NCBI RefSeq assembly: GCF_947499295.1 | Contig: NZ_CANMNP010000002.1 | Coordinates: 1-64,000 of the forward strand | Length of the DNA: 64,000 bases | Direction: 5' to 3' | Source of the DNA: an uncultured Roseibium sp. | GTDB taxonomy: Bacteria; Pseudomonadota; Alphaproteobacteria; Rhizobiales; Stappiaceae | Shown: positions 8,877 through 16,991 of the stretch, in pieces | Numbering within the stretch: position 1 is the stretch's first letter | Layout: each line of letters begins with the position of its first letter | Position numbers and translations under genes: made by a program | Notes under the pieces: generated by a model | What the model was told of the DNA's origin: nothing | Seen by the model: only the letters and a program-made list of their open reading frames with translations | Database searches by the model: none

Positions 8877-10343
8877 TTACTCCTCGCGCGCCCGTCTGCG
8901 ATCATCAGCCTGCCCGTCCAATAGACCCTGAACAGTCACGACAAGGTCGGGTTCCTTGACCGTGACCTGGGCCGGACGGCTTTCGCGCCAGGTGATGTTG
9001 TCGGTGATTTCTTCCGACAATCGTTTGCCTTCAATCAGGTCCTTGATCTGGATTTCCCCCGCGTCGCGCTCGTCTGAGCCCTGGATAATCGCGATTGGGC
9101 AGCCGCGCCGGTCGGCGTATTTCAGCTGATTGCCAAATTTCTTCCAATTGCCCTGATACATCTCCGCGCGTACACCGGCGGTGCGCAGATCCTGAACCAT
9201 TTTCTGGTATTTCCCGAGGGCTGCCGTGTCGCCATCCATGACAGTCACCAGCACCGGAGCCACCACATCAGCGGTGCCGAGCTTGCCTAGGTTTTTCAAT
9301 GCCGTCATCAGTCTGGAGACACCGATGGAGAACCCTGTCGCCGGAACATCGCGCCCGGTGAAGCGTTTGACCAGTCCGTCATAGCGCCCGCCACCGCCAA
9401 CGGATCCGAACTGAACGACTTCGCCCTTTTCGTTGGTCACGTCAAACAACAGCTCGGCTTCATAGACAGGGCCGGTATAATACTCCAGGCCGCGGACAAC
9501 GGATGGGTCGATCTTGATCCTGTTTTCGCCGTAGCCACAGCTGGCAAAGATCGCAGCCATCGTGTTGAGTTCGGTGATACCGTCGTTTTCGATGCCATCT
9601 GTTCCAGACAAAAAGGCAACGAGCGTGTCTATCGCAGCCGGCTCCAGTCCAGCACCTTTGGTGAAGTCGCCGCTTTCGTCCTTGCGGCCTTCACCAAGTA
9701 AAAGACGGACGCCTGCAACACCGAACTTGTCAAGTTTATCGATGGCCCGCAAGACCGTAAGGCGGCGTTCCTCGTGTAGTTCGCCGCCAAGGCCCACACT
9801 TTCCAGAACGCCGTCCAATACTTTGCGGTTGTTGACACGGATGACATAGTCGCCGCGCGGAATGCCAAGGGCTTCCATCGTATCAGCCATCATCATGCAC
9901 ATTTCCGCGTCGGCCTGTACGCCGGGAGCACCAACTGTGTCGGCGTCGAATTGCATGAATTGACGGAACCGGCCTGGACCGGGCTTTTCGTTCCGGAAGA
10001 CCCAGCCGGACCGGTAGGTACGATATGGGAGTTGAATTTCATTGATGTTTTCGGAAACATGCCGGGCGAGCGGCGCCGTCAGGTCGTATCGAAGGCTCAT
10101 CCATTGCTCGTCTTCATCCTGTACGGAGAAGACACCGGCGTTTGGCCTGTCGGTGTCGGGAAGAAATTTTCCGAGACAATCAGTGAATTCAAAGGCAGGC
10201 GTTTCGACTGGGTCGAAGCCATATTGCTCATAGACCGCACGGATATTGGCCAGCATCTCATCCGTCGCACGAATGTCGTCAGCAGTGCGGTCAACGAAGC
10301 CGCGCGGCAAGCGGGCTTTCAGTTTGTTCGGTTTTTTGGCCAT
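8877..10343 (-). CDS. hisS: Histidyl-tRNA synthetase
   Basis: Charges tRNA-His with histidine. The 488-residue class II synthetase shows [12 protein letters not shown] (histidine-A motif), [12 protein letters not shown] and motif 3 region GFSIGVSRL, with an anticodon-binding domain in the last 110 residues. It is the first gene of the hisS-hisZ-hisG operon. The promoter should lie in the 370-base divergent gap to its right; I saw no T-box or his leader peptide there. Confidence 0.96.
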   Translation of the reverse strand: MAKKPNKLKARLPRGFVDRTADDIRATDEMLANIRAVYEQYGFDPVETPAFEFTDCLGKFLPDTDRPNAGVFSVQDEDEQWMSLRYDLTAPLARHVSENINEIQLPYRTYRSGWVFRNEKPGPGRFRQFMQFDADTVGAPGVQADAEMCMMMADTMEALGIPRGDYVIRVNNRKVLDGVLESVGLGGELHEERRLTVLRAIDKLDKFGVAGVRLLLGEGRKDESGDFTKGAGLEPAAIDTLVAFLSGTDGIENDGITELNTMAAIFASCGYGENRIKIDPSVVRGLEYYTGPVYEAELLFDVTNEKGEVVQFGSVGGGGRYDGLVKRFTGRDVPATGFSIGVSRLMTALKNLGKLGTADVVAPVLVTVMDGDTAALGKYQKMVQDLRTAGVRAEMYQGNWKKFGNQLKYADRRGCPIAIIQGSDERDAGEIQIKDLIEGKRLSEEITDNITWRESRPAQVTVKEPDLVVTVQGLLDGQADDRRRAREE

Positions 10344-10713
10344 GAAGTCTTCTGATCCTGGCGAGTTCCCTGCGGGCCGGCGTCAAACGGCAAACCGCCC
10401 GGTATTTGTGATGTTGCGGTTGTCCTATAAGAAACAGGTCACAAGGGCAAGACGGGCGAAAGCGCCAGAAGTCACAAGGATTTGCTCATCTTAGGTATCG
10501 GAATGGTGCAAAGCTGCCGGATTGCCTTGTTTGCTTCACAGTTGCCGTTAAAAGGTCTCTGCCGGGACCGGGGCAACGCCGCCAAGGGCCGAGAGTTCCA
10601 GTTCGTGTTTTCGAGTATTTAATCTCTGGCGGGCTATGGTCCCGGGCAAATTGTGAGAATTGCGGCTGCTTGAACTGCCAAGGCGGATAAGATGGCAGCG
10701 GATAAGGTTTGAA
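10344..10713. other. Divergent intergenic region hisS / glycosyltransferase
   Basis: 370 bases between two divergent genes. It must hold the promoters of the hisS operon and of the glycosyltransferase cluster. I could not place a convincing -35/-10 pair, operator, small gene or RNA element in it. Confidence 0.4.
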
Positions 10714-11862
10714 ATGGACAGCGCAGTGCAAATGGAAGAGAGCAAGGCCCAGGACGTTGATACGCCGGCAACTGCGCGGTCCGCCGAACTCAGTGTGATC
10801 CTGCCGAGTTTCAACGAGGCTGCCAATATTCCGATCCTTGTCGGTCTTCTGGAAACTGCGCTGAGCGGCATTCGCTGGGAAGCGATAGTCGTCGATGACA
10901 ATTCGCCTGACGGAACAACCGAGGTTGCGCGCAATATTGCTGCAAGAGATGCCCGAGTTCGGGTGATCCGCAGGATCGGAAGACGGGGCCTGTCTGGAGC
11001 CTGCATTGAAGGCATACTTGCATCTTCAGCTCCATTCGTTGCCGTGATGGACGCCGATCTCCAGCATGACGAAACCATGCTGCCCAAGATGCTGGATGCC
11101 CTGAAAAAGGATGACACCGATCTTGTGGTTGCCAGCCGGAAGGTCGATGGCGGAACGGTTGGCGAAGGTTTGTCTTCGATACGAGCCTGGGGTTCCAATA
11201 TTGCCAATGGTCTGGCGCAAAAGCTTCTAAACGTAACGCTGAAGGATCCGATGAGTGGCTTCTTCATGGTCCGGCGCGAAAAGGCGGAAAGCCTGGCACC
11301 ACAGCTTTCGCCACAAGGTTTCAAGATCCTGCTCGACCTCGTTTCCAGCGCAAACGGAGCGTTGAAAATCAAAGAACTTCCGTTCACTTTCCGTGAGCGG
11401 CAGCACGGCGAAAGCAAGCTTGATACGCTCGTGACGCTTGATTATTTTGGCCTGCTGCTGGCCAAGTATTTCGGTGACGTCGTCTCTGTGCGTTTTCTGA
11501 TGTTCGGACTTGTCGGTGCCAGTGGCCTTGTGGTTCACCTTGTGGCACTGCGGCTGTTTCTGCTGAGCGAACTGGAGTTCAATCTTGCTCAGACAGCGGC
11601 ATCCTTTGTTGCGATGACGTCCAACTTCTTCCTGAACAACCAGCTGACCTATCGCGATCGGCGCTTGAGCGGTGTGCAGGCCGTGATTGGCCTGTTTACT
11701 TTCTATGCCGTCTGTTCGGTCGGCGTGTTGGCCAATGTGGGGGTCGCAAACCTGATGTATGCGGACCCGGCCTATTGGTGGTTTGCAGGCACGGCAGGCG
11801 CAGTCATGGGAGCTGTCTGGAACTATGCGGCCAGCGCGGCTCTGACCTGGCGCAGAAACTGA
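10714..11862 (+). CDS. GT2 polyprenyl-phosphate glycosyltransferase fused to GtrA domain
   Basis: A 382-residue two-domain membrane protein. Residues about 25-250 are a GT-A glycosyltransferase of the dolichol-phosphate mannose synthase type: LPSFNEAANIP, VVDDNSPDGT and the metal-binding MDADLQHDE are clear. Residues about 260-382 form a four-helix GtrA domain (RFLMFGLVGASGLVVHL...), as found in flippase-like proteins that handle polyprenyl-linked sugars. It probably makes and presents an undecaprenyl-phosphate-linked sugar. The next gene is a GT39-family transferase that would use such a donor. I use the ATG at 10714, preceded by AAGG; frame upstream is non-coding. Confidence 0.9.
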   Translation: MDSAVQMEESKAQDVDTPATARSAELSVILPSFNEAANIPILVGLLETALSGIRWEAIVVDDNSPDGTTEVARNIAARDARVRVIRRIGRRGLSGACIEGILASSAPFVAVMDADLQHDETMLPKMLDALKKDDTDLVVASRKVDGGTVGEGLSSIRAWGSNIANGLAQKLLNVTLKDPMSGFFMVRREKAESLAPQLSPQGFKILLDLVSSANGALKIKELPFTFRERQHGESKLDTLVTLDYFGLLLAKYFGDVVSVRFLMFGLVGASGLVVHLVALRLFLLSELEFNLAQTAASFVAMTSNFFLNNQLTYRDRRLSGVQAVIGLFTFYAVCSVGVLANVGVANLMYADPAYWWFAGTAGAVMGAVWNYAASAALTWRRN

Positions 11863-11872
11863 CCCGGTAAAG

Positions 11873-13372
11873 ATGACTTCACATATAGACCCAAAGAGCG
11901 AGCCGATCTTTCTGAGGCCGGCCGGTCTGGTGATTATCATTGCTTTGCTGACAGCCATGAAGCTGTTCGCTGCATCACAGGCTCATTTCGTAGAAGACGA
12001 AGCCTATTACCGGATCTGGGGTCTAAATCCAGCGCTCAGCTATTTCGATCATCCTCCAATGATCGGCTGGTGGATTGCGATTGGGCAAGCTCTGTTCGGA
12101 GACACGGTTTTTGCAGTCCGCGCCCTGGTGGTCCTGTCCGGCCTCATCGGTTCTCTTGCTCTTTGGCGAACAACCTCGATTTTGTTCAGCCGCAATGCCG
12201 CCGGTTGGGCCGTCTTGTTCCTAAACACCAGCCTGCTTGTGGGCATCGGCGGTATTCTGGCAACGCCGGATGCTCCCTCGGTCTTGTTCTGGGGCCTGAG
12301 CCTGTGGGCGCTGGCCGAACTCAATCGCTCTCAAAATGCAAATTGGTGGCTGGTGGTTGGCCTGATGGCCGGCTGCGGTCTCCTTTCCAAATACTCGGTA
12401 CTCTTTCTGGGTGCCGGCATTGTGTTTTGGCTCATCTGGGTGCCGGGTGCACGTCGATGGTGGGGGTGTTGGCAGCTTTGGGCAGGAGGACTGACCGCTC
12501 TGTTGTGCTTTGCTCCTGTGCTCTACTGGAACCACGCGCACGAGTGGGCAAGCTTCTATAAGCAATTCGGCAGAGCGGGCGGAGGCGGTTTCACTTCGAA
12601 ATATGTCTTTGAATTGTTTGGTGCGCTGGTCGGTCTGCTCAATCCGTTGATTGCTGTTCTCGCCGGTTTCGGCGCTTACCAAATGACGAAGGGCTTAAAA
12701 GCGAGAGAAAACGCACCATCACTGATGCTCTTGAGCGTTGCCCCGTTTTTGCTCTATCTGCTTTATCATTCCTTTCACGCGAGAGTGCAGGCTAACTGGC
12801 CTGCTCCCCTGTTTCCCGCCTTTGCAATCATGGCAGCCGTATTCGTGGCCAACGTTAGAATGCGCGCATTATTGTGGCAACGGGTTGGGGCCATCGGGGT
12901 CCTGTTGGGTGTCGTTGTTGCTCTGACTGTTCAATTGCATGCAGTTGCTCCCATCTCCGGACAGTTCGCGCGCAAGGATCCGACATTTCAATTGCGCGGC
13001 TGGACTGAAATTGGCTCTTCGGTTCAGGCCATTGCGGACGCCGAAGATGCCGCCTTCATTGCGACAACAAGCTATGGCCTGAACGGGCAACTCGACTTTC
13101 TTTTCAAAGACAAGCTGCCGGTTTTCCAGGTGACGGAACGCGTGCGGTATCTGATGACACCACCACCCGACAACAGCCTGCTGGCAAAGTCCGGGCTCTA
13201 TGTCACCGAAGATCGCCGTAACAAGGCGGACGACCTTCAGAAAGTTTTTGAAAGGGTCGAAGAGGTTGCCGAGCTTGAGCGCAAGGTTAAAGGTGTCAGC
13301 CTTGAAAGGTTGATCGTCTACAAGGTTGATGGTCCGATCGAGCCGGTTTTTGAGCCGGTCCGTTTTAGATAG
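11873..13372 (+). CDS. GT39/ArnT-family membrane glycosyltransferase
   Basis: A 499-residue polytopic membrane transferase of the dolichyl-phosphate-mannose-protein mannosyltransferase/ArnT family. The first periplasmic loop carries the catalytic acidic motif VEDEAYY followed by LSYFDHPPMIGW, typical of the group. Around ten membrane segments follow and a soluble C-terminal part of about 130 residues. It lies 10 bases behind the GT2-GtrA gene, so the pair likely build and transfer a polyprenyl-phosphate-linked sugar onto lipid A or another envelope target; the sugar cannot be told from sequence. Confidence 0.88.
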   Translation: MTSHIDPKSEPIFLRPAGLVIIIALLTAMKLFAASQAHFVEDEAYYRIWGLNPALSYFDHPPMIGWWIAIGQALFGDTVFAVRALVVLSGLIGSLALWRTTSILFSRNAAGWAVLFLNTSLLVGIGGILATPDAPSVLFWGLSLWALAELNRSQNANWWLVVGLMAGCGLLSKYSVLFLGAGIVFWLIWVPGARRWWGCWQLWAGGLTALLCFAPVLYWNHAHEWASFYKQFGRAGGGGFTSKYVFELFGALVGLLNPLIAVLAGFGAYQMTKGLKARENAPSLMLLSVAPFLLYLLYHSFHARVQANWPAPLFPAFAIMAAVFVANVRMRALLWQRVGAIGVLLGVVVALTVQLHAVAPISGQFARKDPTFQLRGWTEIGSSVQAIADAEDAAFIATTSYGLNGQLDFLFKDKLPVFQVTERVRYLMTPPPDNSLLAKSGLYVTEDRRNKADDLQKVFERVEEVAELERKVKGVSLERLIVYKVDGPIEPVFEPVRFR

Positions 13373-13474
13373 GACAACTGCGGCATAGTGCTTGAGTTCA
13401 CAACGGACTTGCATTGCGCGGGCGAATGACGCAGGGATGTGCCTGAATAATTGCTATTTGCCCGCCGGATTTAG

Positions 13475-14272
13475 ATGAAGCGAATAACACTTGGTGCCTT
13501 GGATTACGGTCTCGCTTTCGGGGTTGACCGCGCCCTGCGCGAGCTCGCCGAAAAAGGGCGCTTGAGTGCTGTCGGCGCTCTTGTAGCTACAGAACTATGG
13601 CCCCGTGAGTTTCGCCCGCTGCAGGAAACGGCTGAGAAAGTCGGCAATCGGGTTCTTTTCGGCGTAACGATTGCTTTCAGTGGAGATCGAGTGTCACCGG
13701 TCAGCTCGCGTATGCAGGAAGTCTACGGCGAGAGGATGTTTAGTCGGGAAAAGCTCAATTTCCGTGCCTTGACCCGCTTGATGCCGGATGAACTTATGCT
13801 GGAAGAAGCCAAGGCGCAGCTGGCAAGGTACAGCGTGTTGATGAAGCGCCAGCCTGACTTCATCGCCGTTCGTGAGGGTCTGCTTTCAAGAATGTCGATC
13901 GCGCGCCTTGTTCTGAAGGCCGTTGATCATGCGGATTTCGAAAAACCGCCCCTTTTGATTTCGCCTGTTCAGCCCGGTTTGAAAGCGTTGAGATTGTCCC
14001 ATCTCGCCAAGGCCCACAATATGAAGGTTTTGCCGAGAGCCGAGCCTTTGCCGCAAACGGACGATCGCGAAGAGCTGCAGCGCCTTTTGCACAATCACTT
14101 TGACGGTATGAGCGATCTCAGCTTTGTCGCTGCAATTCCCGGACGGGCCGATGATCGTCTCAGACGCGAAGAGCCGCGTAAAAAAATAGCGATCAGGGAA
14201 TGTCAGTACGAGGTTTTGGCCAGTACGAGATTTTTCCATACTCTGGACAAAAAAGACGTATTTTTAAACTAG
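13475..14272 (+). CDS. ChbG/YdjC-like deacetylase, degenerate metal site
   Basis: A 265-residue protein whose overall pattern fits the ChbG/HpnK (YdjC) carbohydrate deacetylase family: an N-terminal block ALDYGLAFGVDRALRELAE, then EKGRLSAVGALVA, and a C-terminal IPGRADDRLRREEP that parallels the family HPG-x-DD-LRR. All expected catalytic positions are changed: DDFGL reads LDYGL, the GLHLTLT His site reads GVTIAF, the D-x-HQHVH block reads FIAVREGLL, and HPG reads IPG. It therefore looks intact as a reading frame but dead as a metallo-deacetylase. It follows the two glycosyltransferases and ends in a terminator, so it is probably the last gene of their unit. Confidence 0.7.
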   Translation: MKRITLGALDYGLAFGVDRALRELAEKGRLSAVGALVATELWPREFRPLQETAEKVGNRVLFGVTIAFSGDRVSPVSSRMQEVYGERMFSREKLNFRALTRLMPDELMLEEAKAQLARYSVLMKRQPDFIAVREGLLSRMSIARLVLKAVDHADFEKPPLLISPVQPGLKALRLSHLAKAHNMKVLPRAEPLPQTDDREELQRLLHNHFDGMSDLSFVAAIPGRADDRLRREEPRKKIAIRECQYEVLASTRFFHTLDKKDVFLN

Positions 14273-14285
14273 AACTCTATTTCAA

Positions 14286-14325
14286 CGAAAAAACGGCCCT
14301 GCGGGGAACAGAGCCGTTTTTCGTG
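14286..14325 (+). terminator. Intrinsic terminator after the ChbG-like gene
   Basis: A stem of AACGGC...CTG against CAG...GCCGTT (one mismatch, CGGGGAA loop) is followed by a short T run. It lies 14 bases after the stop codon and closes the glycosyltransferase cluster. Confidence 0.85.
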
Positions 14326-14397
14326 GAGGCCTGGAAGGAGGGAGGGGCGACCCCGCTTCCATGACTTTAGATATAGGGTTATTTTGCTTGATTGCAC

Positions 14398-14411
14398 GTG
14401 ATGAACATCAC
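14398..14411. promoter_or_regulatory. CRP/FNR-type palindrome upstream of the Crp-family gene
   Basis: The sequence GTGAT-GAAC-ATCAC is a perfect inverted repeat, equal to the CRP half-sites GTGA-N6-TCAC. It lies about 60 bases upstream of the GTG start of a Crp-family gene whose recognition helix keeps the Arg-Glu...Arg pattern of E. coli CRP. Autoregulation is the simplest reading; this is inference from position and symmetry. Confidence 0.55.
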
Positions 14412-14469
14412 AGGATTGCGTCTGATCCAAAAAAGTTCGTCGCGGCAACGCTGTTGGCAGGGGGTAGGT

Positions 14470-15159
14470 GTGGCGGAAATTAAAGACTTTTTGAAGAACA
14501 GCTTTTCACTTGAGGGGCTGGATCCGGAATTGGCTGTTGGGCTGTCACGGCTTGCGCGGCCCATGAAGATTGCTGCTGGAACAATTCTTTTTGAAAACGG
14601 AGACCCAGGCAACGGTTGTTATGCCGTGCTGGAAGGGTCGTTGAAAGTGTCTCTTTTGTCCGTTGAAGGCGACGAACAGTTGCTGGCCGTTCTCGGGCCA
14701 GGCGATCTTGTTGGCGAATTGGCACTCTTGGATGGCAGGCCCCGATCGGCGACAGTGAGCGCGTTGAAAGAGGCGCAACTCGCTTTCATTGACAAGGCGG
14801 CATTCCAAAGGTTCTCAGACGAGCACCCGGCCGTCTATCGTCATATGCTATCCATCGTCGGAAAGAGACTGCGTCACGCGAATGATGTTTTGGCCGCGCG
14901 CTCGTTCCTGCCTCTTCCAGGCAGGGTTGCGCAAACGCTGCTCCAGTTGGCAGAAACGTTCGGCAAACCTCTCGACGATGGCCGGATGCTGGTGCACTAC
15001 AAGCTCAGTCAGGCGGATATCGCCAATATGGCCGGTGCTGCGCGCGAGAATGTCAGCCGTGTGCTCAACGATTGGAAACGGGCCGGAACGATCAGCCGGA
15101 TTTCAGGCTATTACTGTCTTGAACAGATCGAGTTTCTCGAGCAGGCCTCAACGCTTTAG
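14470..15159 (+). CDS. Crp/Fnr-family transcriptional regulator, CRP-like
   Basis: A regulator of about 229 residues with a cyclic-nucleotide-binding beta-roll and a C-terminal winged helix. The phosphate-binding cassette GELALLDGRPRSATV matches the CRP consensus, and the recognition helix ARENVSRVL keeps the Arg-Glu-x-x-x-Arg contacts of CRP. No N-terminal cysteine cluster is present, so it is not an FNR oxygen sensor. I choose a GTG at 14470 with AGGGGG just upstream; an in-frame ATG at 14401 would overlap the palindromic operator. It converges on the Rrf2 gene, overlapping it by four bases at the stops. Confidence 0.85.
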   Translation: MAEIKDFLKNSFSLEGLDPELAVGLSRLARPMKIAAGTILFENGDPGNGCYAVLEGSLKVSLLSVEGDEQLLAVLGPGDLVGELALLDGRPRSATVSALKEAQLAFIDKAAFQRFSDEHPAVYRHMLSIVGKRLRHANDVLAARSFLPLPGRVAQTLLQLAETFGKPLDDGRMLVHYKLSQADIANMAGAARENVSRVLNDWKRAGTISRISGYYCLEQIEFLEQASTL

Positions 15160-15590
15160 CCAGTTGCGTCAAAGAGCCTGGCTTTCTGCGTTCCAACCAG
15201 AATCGAAGCCAGTGTCTGGCCATTCAGGCTGTCAAGAAACGCTTCGGCAGCCTGTGCCATTGCACCCTTCAACGCACAGCGTGGCAGGAAAGCGCAGGAC
15301 ACAGTTGATCCGGGTTTCAGGCAGGCGACCACGCCAAGATCCGGCTCAATCAATCGGACAACATCGCCAAGCCTGATTGCGTCTGGCGATTTTGCCAGCC
15401 TGATGCCGCCACCACGACCGCGAGTGGTCTCCAGATAGCCGCCCTTTGCAAGATGCGCGACGATTTTCATCACGTGAGATTTTGCCAGCCCGAGCTGGTT
15501 GGCAAGCTTCTCGACCGTCTGTGGATGGTCGGACTGTCCGGTGGCCATGAGAATTCGTAAGGCAAAATCACTGGCCTGACTGAGGCGCAT
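15156..15590 (-). CDS. nsrR: Rrf2-family repressor, NsrR-like
   Basis: A 144-residue Rrf2 winged-helix regulator. The start MRLSQASDFALRILM matches the usual NsrR beginning, so I use the ATG at 15590 rather than the one at 15614. Three cysteines in ACLKPGSTVSC...RC (spacing C-x9-C-x5-C) fit an Fe-S ligand set as in NsrR, where a nitrosylated cluster releases DNA. The divergent gene is a group III truncated haemoglobin, and a sequence very close to the published NsrR consensus lies between them. Nitric oxide sensing is thus likely. IscR is less likely because no isc/suf genes are near. Confidence 0.85.
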   Translation of the reverse strand: MRLSQASDFALRILMATGQSDHPQTVEKLANQLGLAKSHVMKIVAHLAKGGYLETTRGRGGGIRLAKSPDAIRLGDVVRLIEPDLGVVACLKPGSTVSCAFLPRCALKGAMAQAAEAFLDSLNGQTLASILVGTQKARLFDATG

Positions 15591-15652
15591 AGCAGCTTCC
15601 CGTAAAACATTCATCTCAGATGTTGATTTTAGTACGAGCTTGTGTCATTTAA

Positions 15653-15675
15653 AAGATGCATTTTAAATGAATGTT
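15653..15675. promoter_or_regulatory. NsrR-type operator between nsrR and the haemoglobin gene
   Basis: The left half AAGATGCATTT is identical to the NsrR half-site consensus, followed by one spacer base and AAATGAATGTT, which matches the mirror half AAATGCATCTT at nine of eleven positions. It sits in the 97-base divergent interval, 12 bases before the haemoglobin start, so it could repress that gene and nsrR itself. Confidence 0.8.
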
Positions 15676-15686
15676 TGGAGAAGGCG

Positions 15687-16184
15687 ATGCAATCCGGTAA
15701 ATTCTCAGGCCGCCGTTACAAACTTGGCCGCCGGCCGCTGATCGACAAGGGCGACCGACTGCAACGTTATGAGCATGTTGACGAGCAGTCGATCCATGTG
15801 ATGGTCCAGACATTCTATGGCTGTGTGCGCGCGCATCCGCGACTTGGTGAGATTTTCAACCGCCGGCTGGATGGCAAGTGGGATGAGCATCTGCCGAAAA
15901 TGGAAACGTTCTGGCAGTCGGTACTCATGAAAAACGGAGCTTACAAGGGCAAGCCGGTGCCGGCTCATCTTAAACAGAAGGAGCTGGTGAGTGCGGATTA
16001 TGCCTTGTGGCTTGGCGTATTCCGTCCCGTTGTACGGGAGCTGTTCGTGCCCGACATTGCCGACGAAATCATCGCTGTTGCAGAGCGTATCGCGCAAAGT
16101 CTGTGGCTGGCGACTTTTGGGGTTGCCGGCGCAGTGCCACCTCCAGAACTCAACTCGAAGCAGGACTGGATAGGGACATGTTGA
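15687..16184 (+). CDS. Group III truncated haemoglobin
   Basis: A 165-residue truncated haemoglobin of group III (Ctb-like), with roles in microaerobic oxygen handling and nitric oxide or peroxide reactions. Aligning by eye with Campylobacter Ctb, the distal Tyr is in QTFYGCVRAHPRLGEIF (about Tyr44), the proximal His in VPAHLKQKEL (about His94), and the G8 Trp in YALWLGVF (about Trp108). An N-terminal extension of about 30 residues, rich in basic residues, is unusual. I use the ATG at 15687, with GGAGAAGG upstream. The gene overlaps the next small membrane gene by seven bases. Confidence 0.88.
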   Translation: MQSGKFSGRRYKLGRRPLIDKGDRLQRYEHVDEQSIHVMVQTFYGCVRAHPRLGEIFNRRLDGKWDEHLPKMETFWQSVLMKNGAYKGKPVPAHLKQKELVSADYALWLGVFRPVVRELFVPDIADEIIAVAERIAQSLWLATFGVAGAVPPPELNSKQDWIGTC

Positions 16185-16399
16185 TTGCAATTGTGCTCGT
16201 CGCCGAAGTGCTTGTCGTTGTCTGGTTCGCCGTTTTTTCGCTGATGTTGCTGTCGATGTATCTGGATTCGCGCGACTTACCGATGCCACGGCTCGACACG
16301 GCAGGCCGGTCCCTGATTGGCAGTGCCAAGGCAGCATTCATCACCGGAATGCTGGCACTCGCAATCCTGACGGTGATTGAGATCCCCGGCTTTGCCTGA
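16178..16399 (+). CDS. Small membrane protein, 73 residues, unknown
   Basis: A two-span inner-membrane protein: hydrophobic segments at about residues 2-27 (IAIVLVAEVLVVVWFAVFS) and 48-68, linked by a short charged loop. It overlaps the end of the truncated haemoglobin gene by seven bases (ATGTTGA), so translation is likely coupled. I do not recognise the family. Its place behind an NsrR-controlled haemoglobin suggests a membrane partner in nitric-oxide or oxygen handling, but that is only context. Confidence 0.7.
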   Translation: MLIAIVLVAEVLVVVWFAVFSLMLLSMYLDSRDLPMPRLDTAGRSLIGSAKAAFITGMLALAILTVIEIPGFA

Positions 16400-16417
16400 A
16401 AAAGGAGTTTCCTTCAT

Positions 16418-16519
16418 ATGCGCAAGAACTTGCTGCAGCGCGGCCTCCCGATTGTTCTGATCTGGATCGCTGCACCACTACCCCTCTGGATCATGGCAAT
16501 CATGATGCTGGTGATTTGA
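16418..16519 (+). CDS. Tiny membrane protein, 33 residues, unknown
   Basis: A 33-residue single-span protein starting MRKNLLQRG and continuing as one hydrophobic helix to a Met/Ile-rich end. A good ribosome-binding site (AAGGAG) lies 11 bases before the ATG, and it follows the 73-residue membrane gene by 18 bases. Single-helix proteins of this size often act as accessory subunits of respiratory oxidases, but no oxidase gene is present here and no family is recognised. Confidence 0.6.
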   Translation: MRKNLLQRGLPIVLIWIAAPLPLWIMAIMMLVI

Positions 16520-16598
16520 GTGACTTTGATCAAGTAGGACTTGTGATCTGTGCCGCGGTGGGTAGTCTCGACCTGTCTGAAAAAGGAGGGGCTCGGCC

Positions 16599-16985
16599 GT
16601 GACCGAAATTAAACCGAATGGCGATCTGACATTGCGAACAATGGCGATGCCGGCAGACACCAACGCTTCAGGTGATATTTTCGGTGGCTGGGTTTTGTCG
16701 CAAATGGATTTGGCCGGCGGCATCGCTGCCGGTCAAAGGGCAGAGGGCCGCGTTGTCACGATTGCGGTCGACAAGATGAAATTCATTCGTCCCGTGCACG
16801 TGGGTGACGTTTTGTGTGTCTATACAGAAGTGATCCGGGTTGGACGCTCATCCATGGAAATCAGATTGGAAGCCTGGGCCTTGCGGCACCGGTACGGGCA
16901 TCGCGAAATGGTCACGGAAGCTATCTTCACAATGGTGGCCGTCGATGATGGCGGCAAGCCGCGCCCTGTGCCCAACAATGACTAA
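16599..16985 (+). CDS. Acyl-CoA thioesterase, YciA-like hotdog fold
   Basis: A 128-residue hotdog-fold thioesterase that hydrolyses acyl-CoA. The family blocks LRTMAMPADTNASGDIFGG, WVLSQMDLAGG and VTIAVDKMKFIRPVHVGD are clear; the Asp in QMDLAGG is the catalytic-site residue of YciA-type enzymes. It starts with GTG after AAGGAGGGG. It may be the last gene of the haemoglobin unit (79-base gap) or independent. Confidence 0.9.
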   Translation: MTEIKPNGDLTLRTMAMPADTNASGDIFGGWVLSQMDLAGGIAAGQRAEGRVVTIAVDKMKFIRPVHVGDVLCVYTEVIRVGRSSMEIRLEAWALRHRYGHREMVTEAIFTMVAVDDGGKPRPVPNND

Positions 16986-16991
16986 CCAAAT

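Noticed and set aside
16507..16540. TTTGATCAAG before the thioesterase looked like an FNR box
   Set aside because: The FNR consensus needs TTGAT-N4-ATCAA; here the two halves abut with no spacer, and there is no FNR-type regulator in the window.
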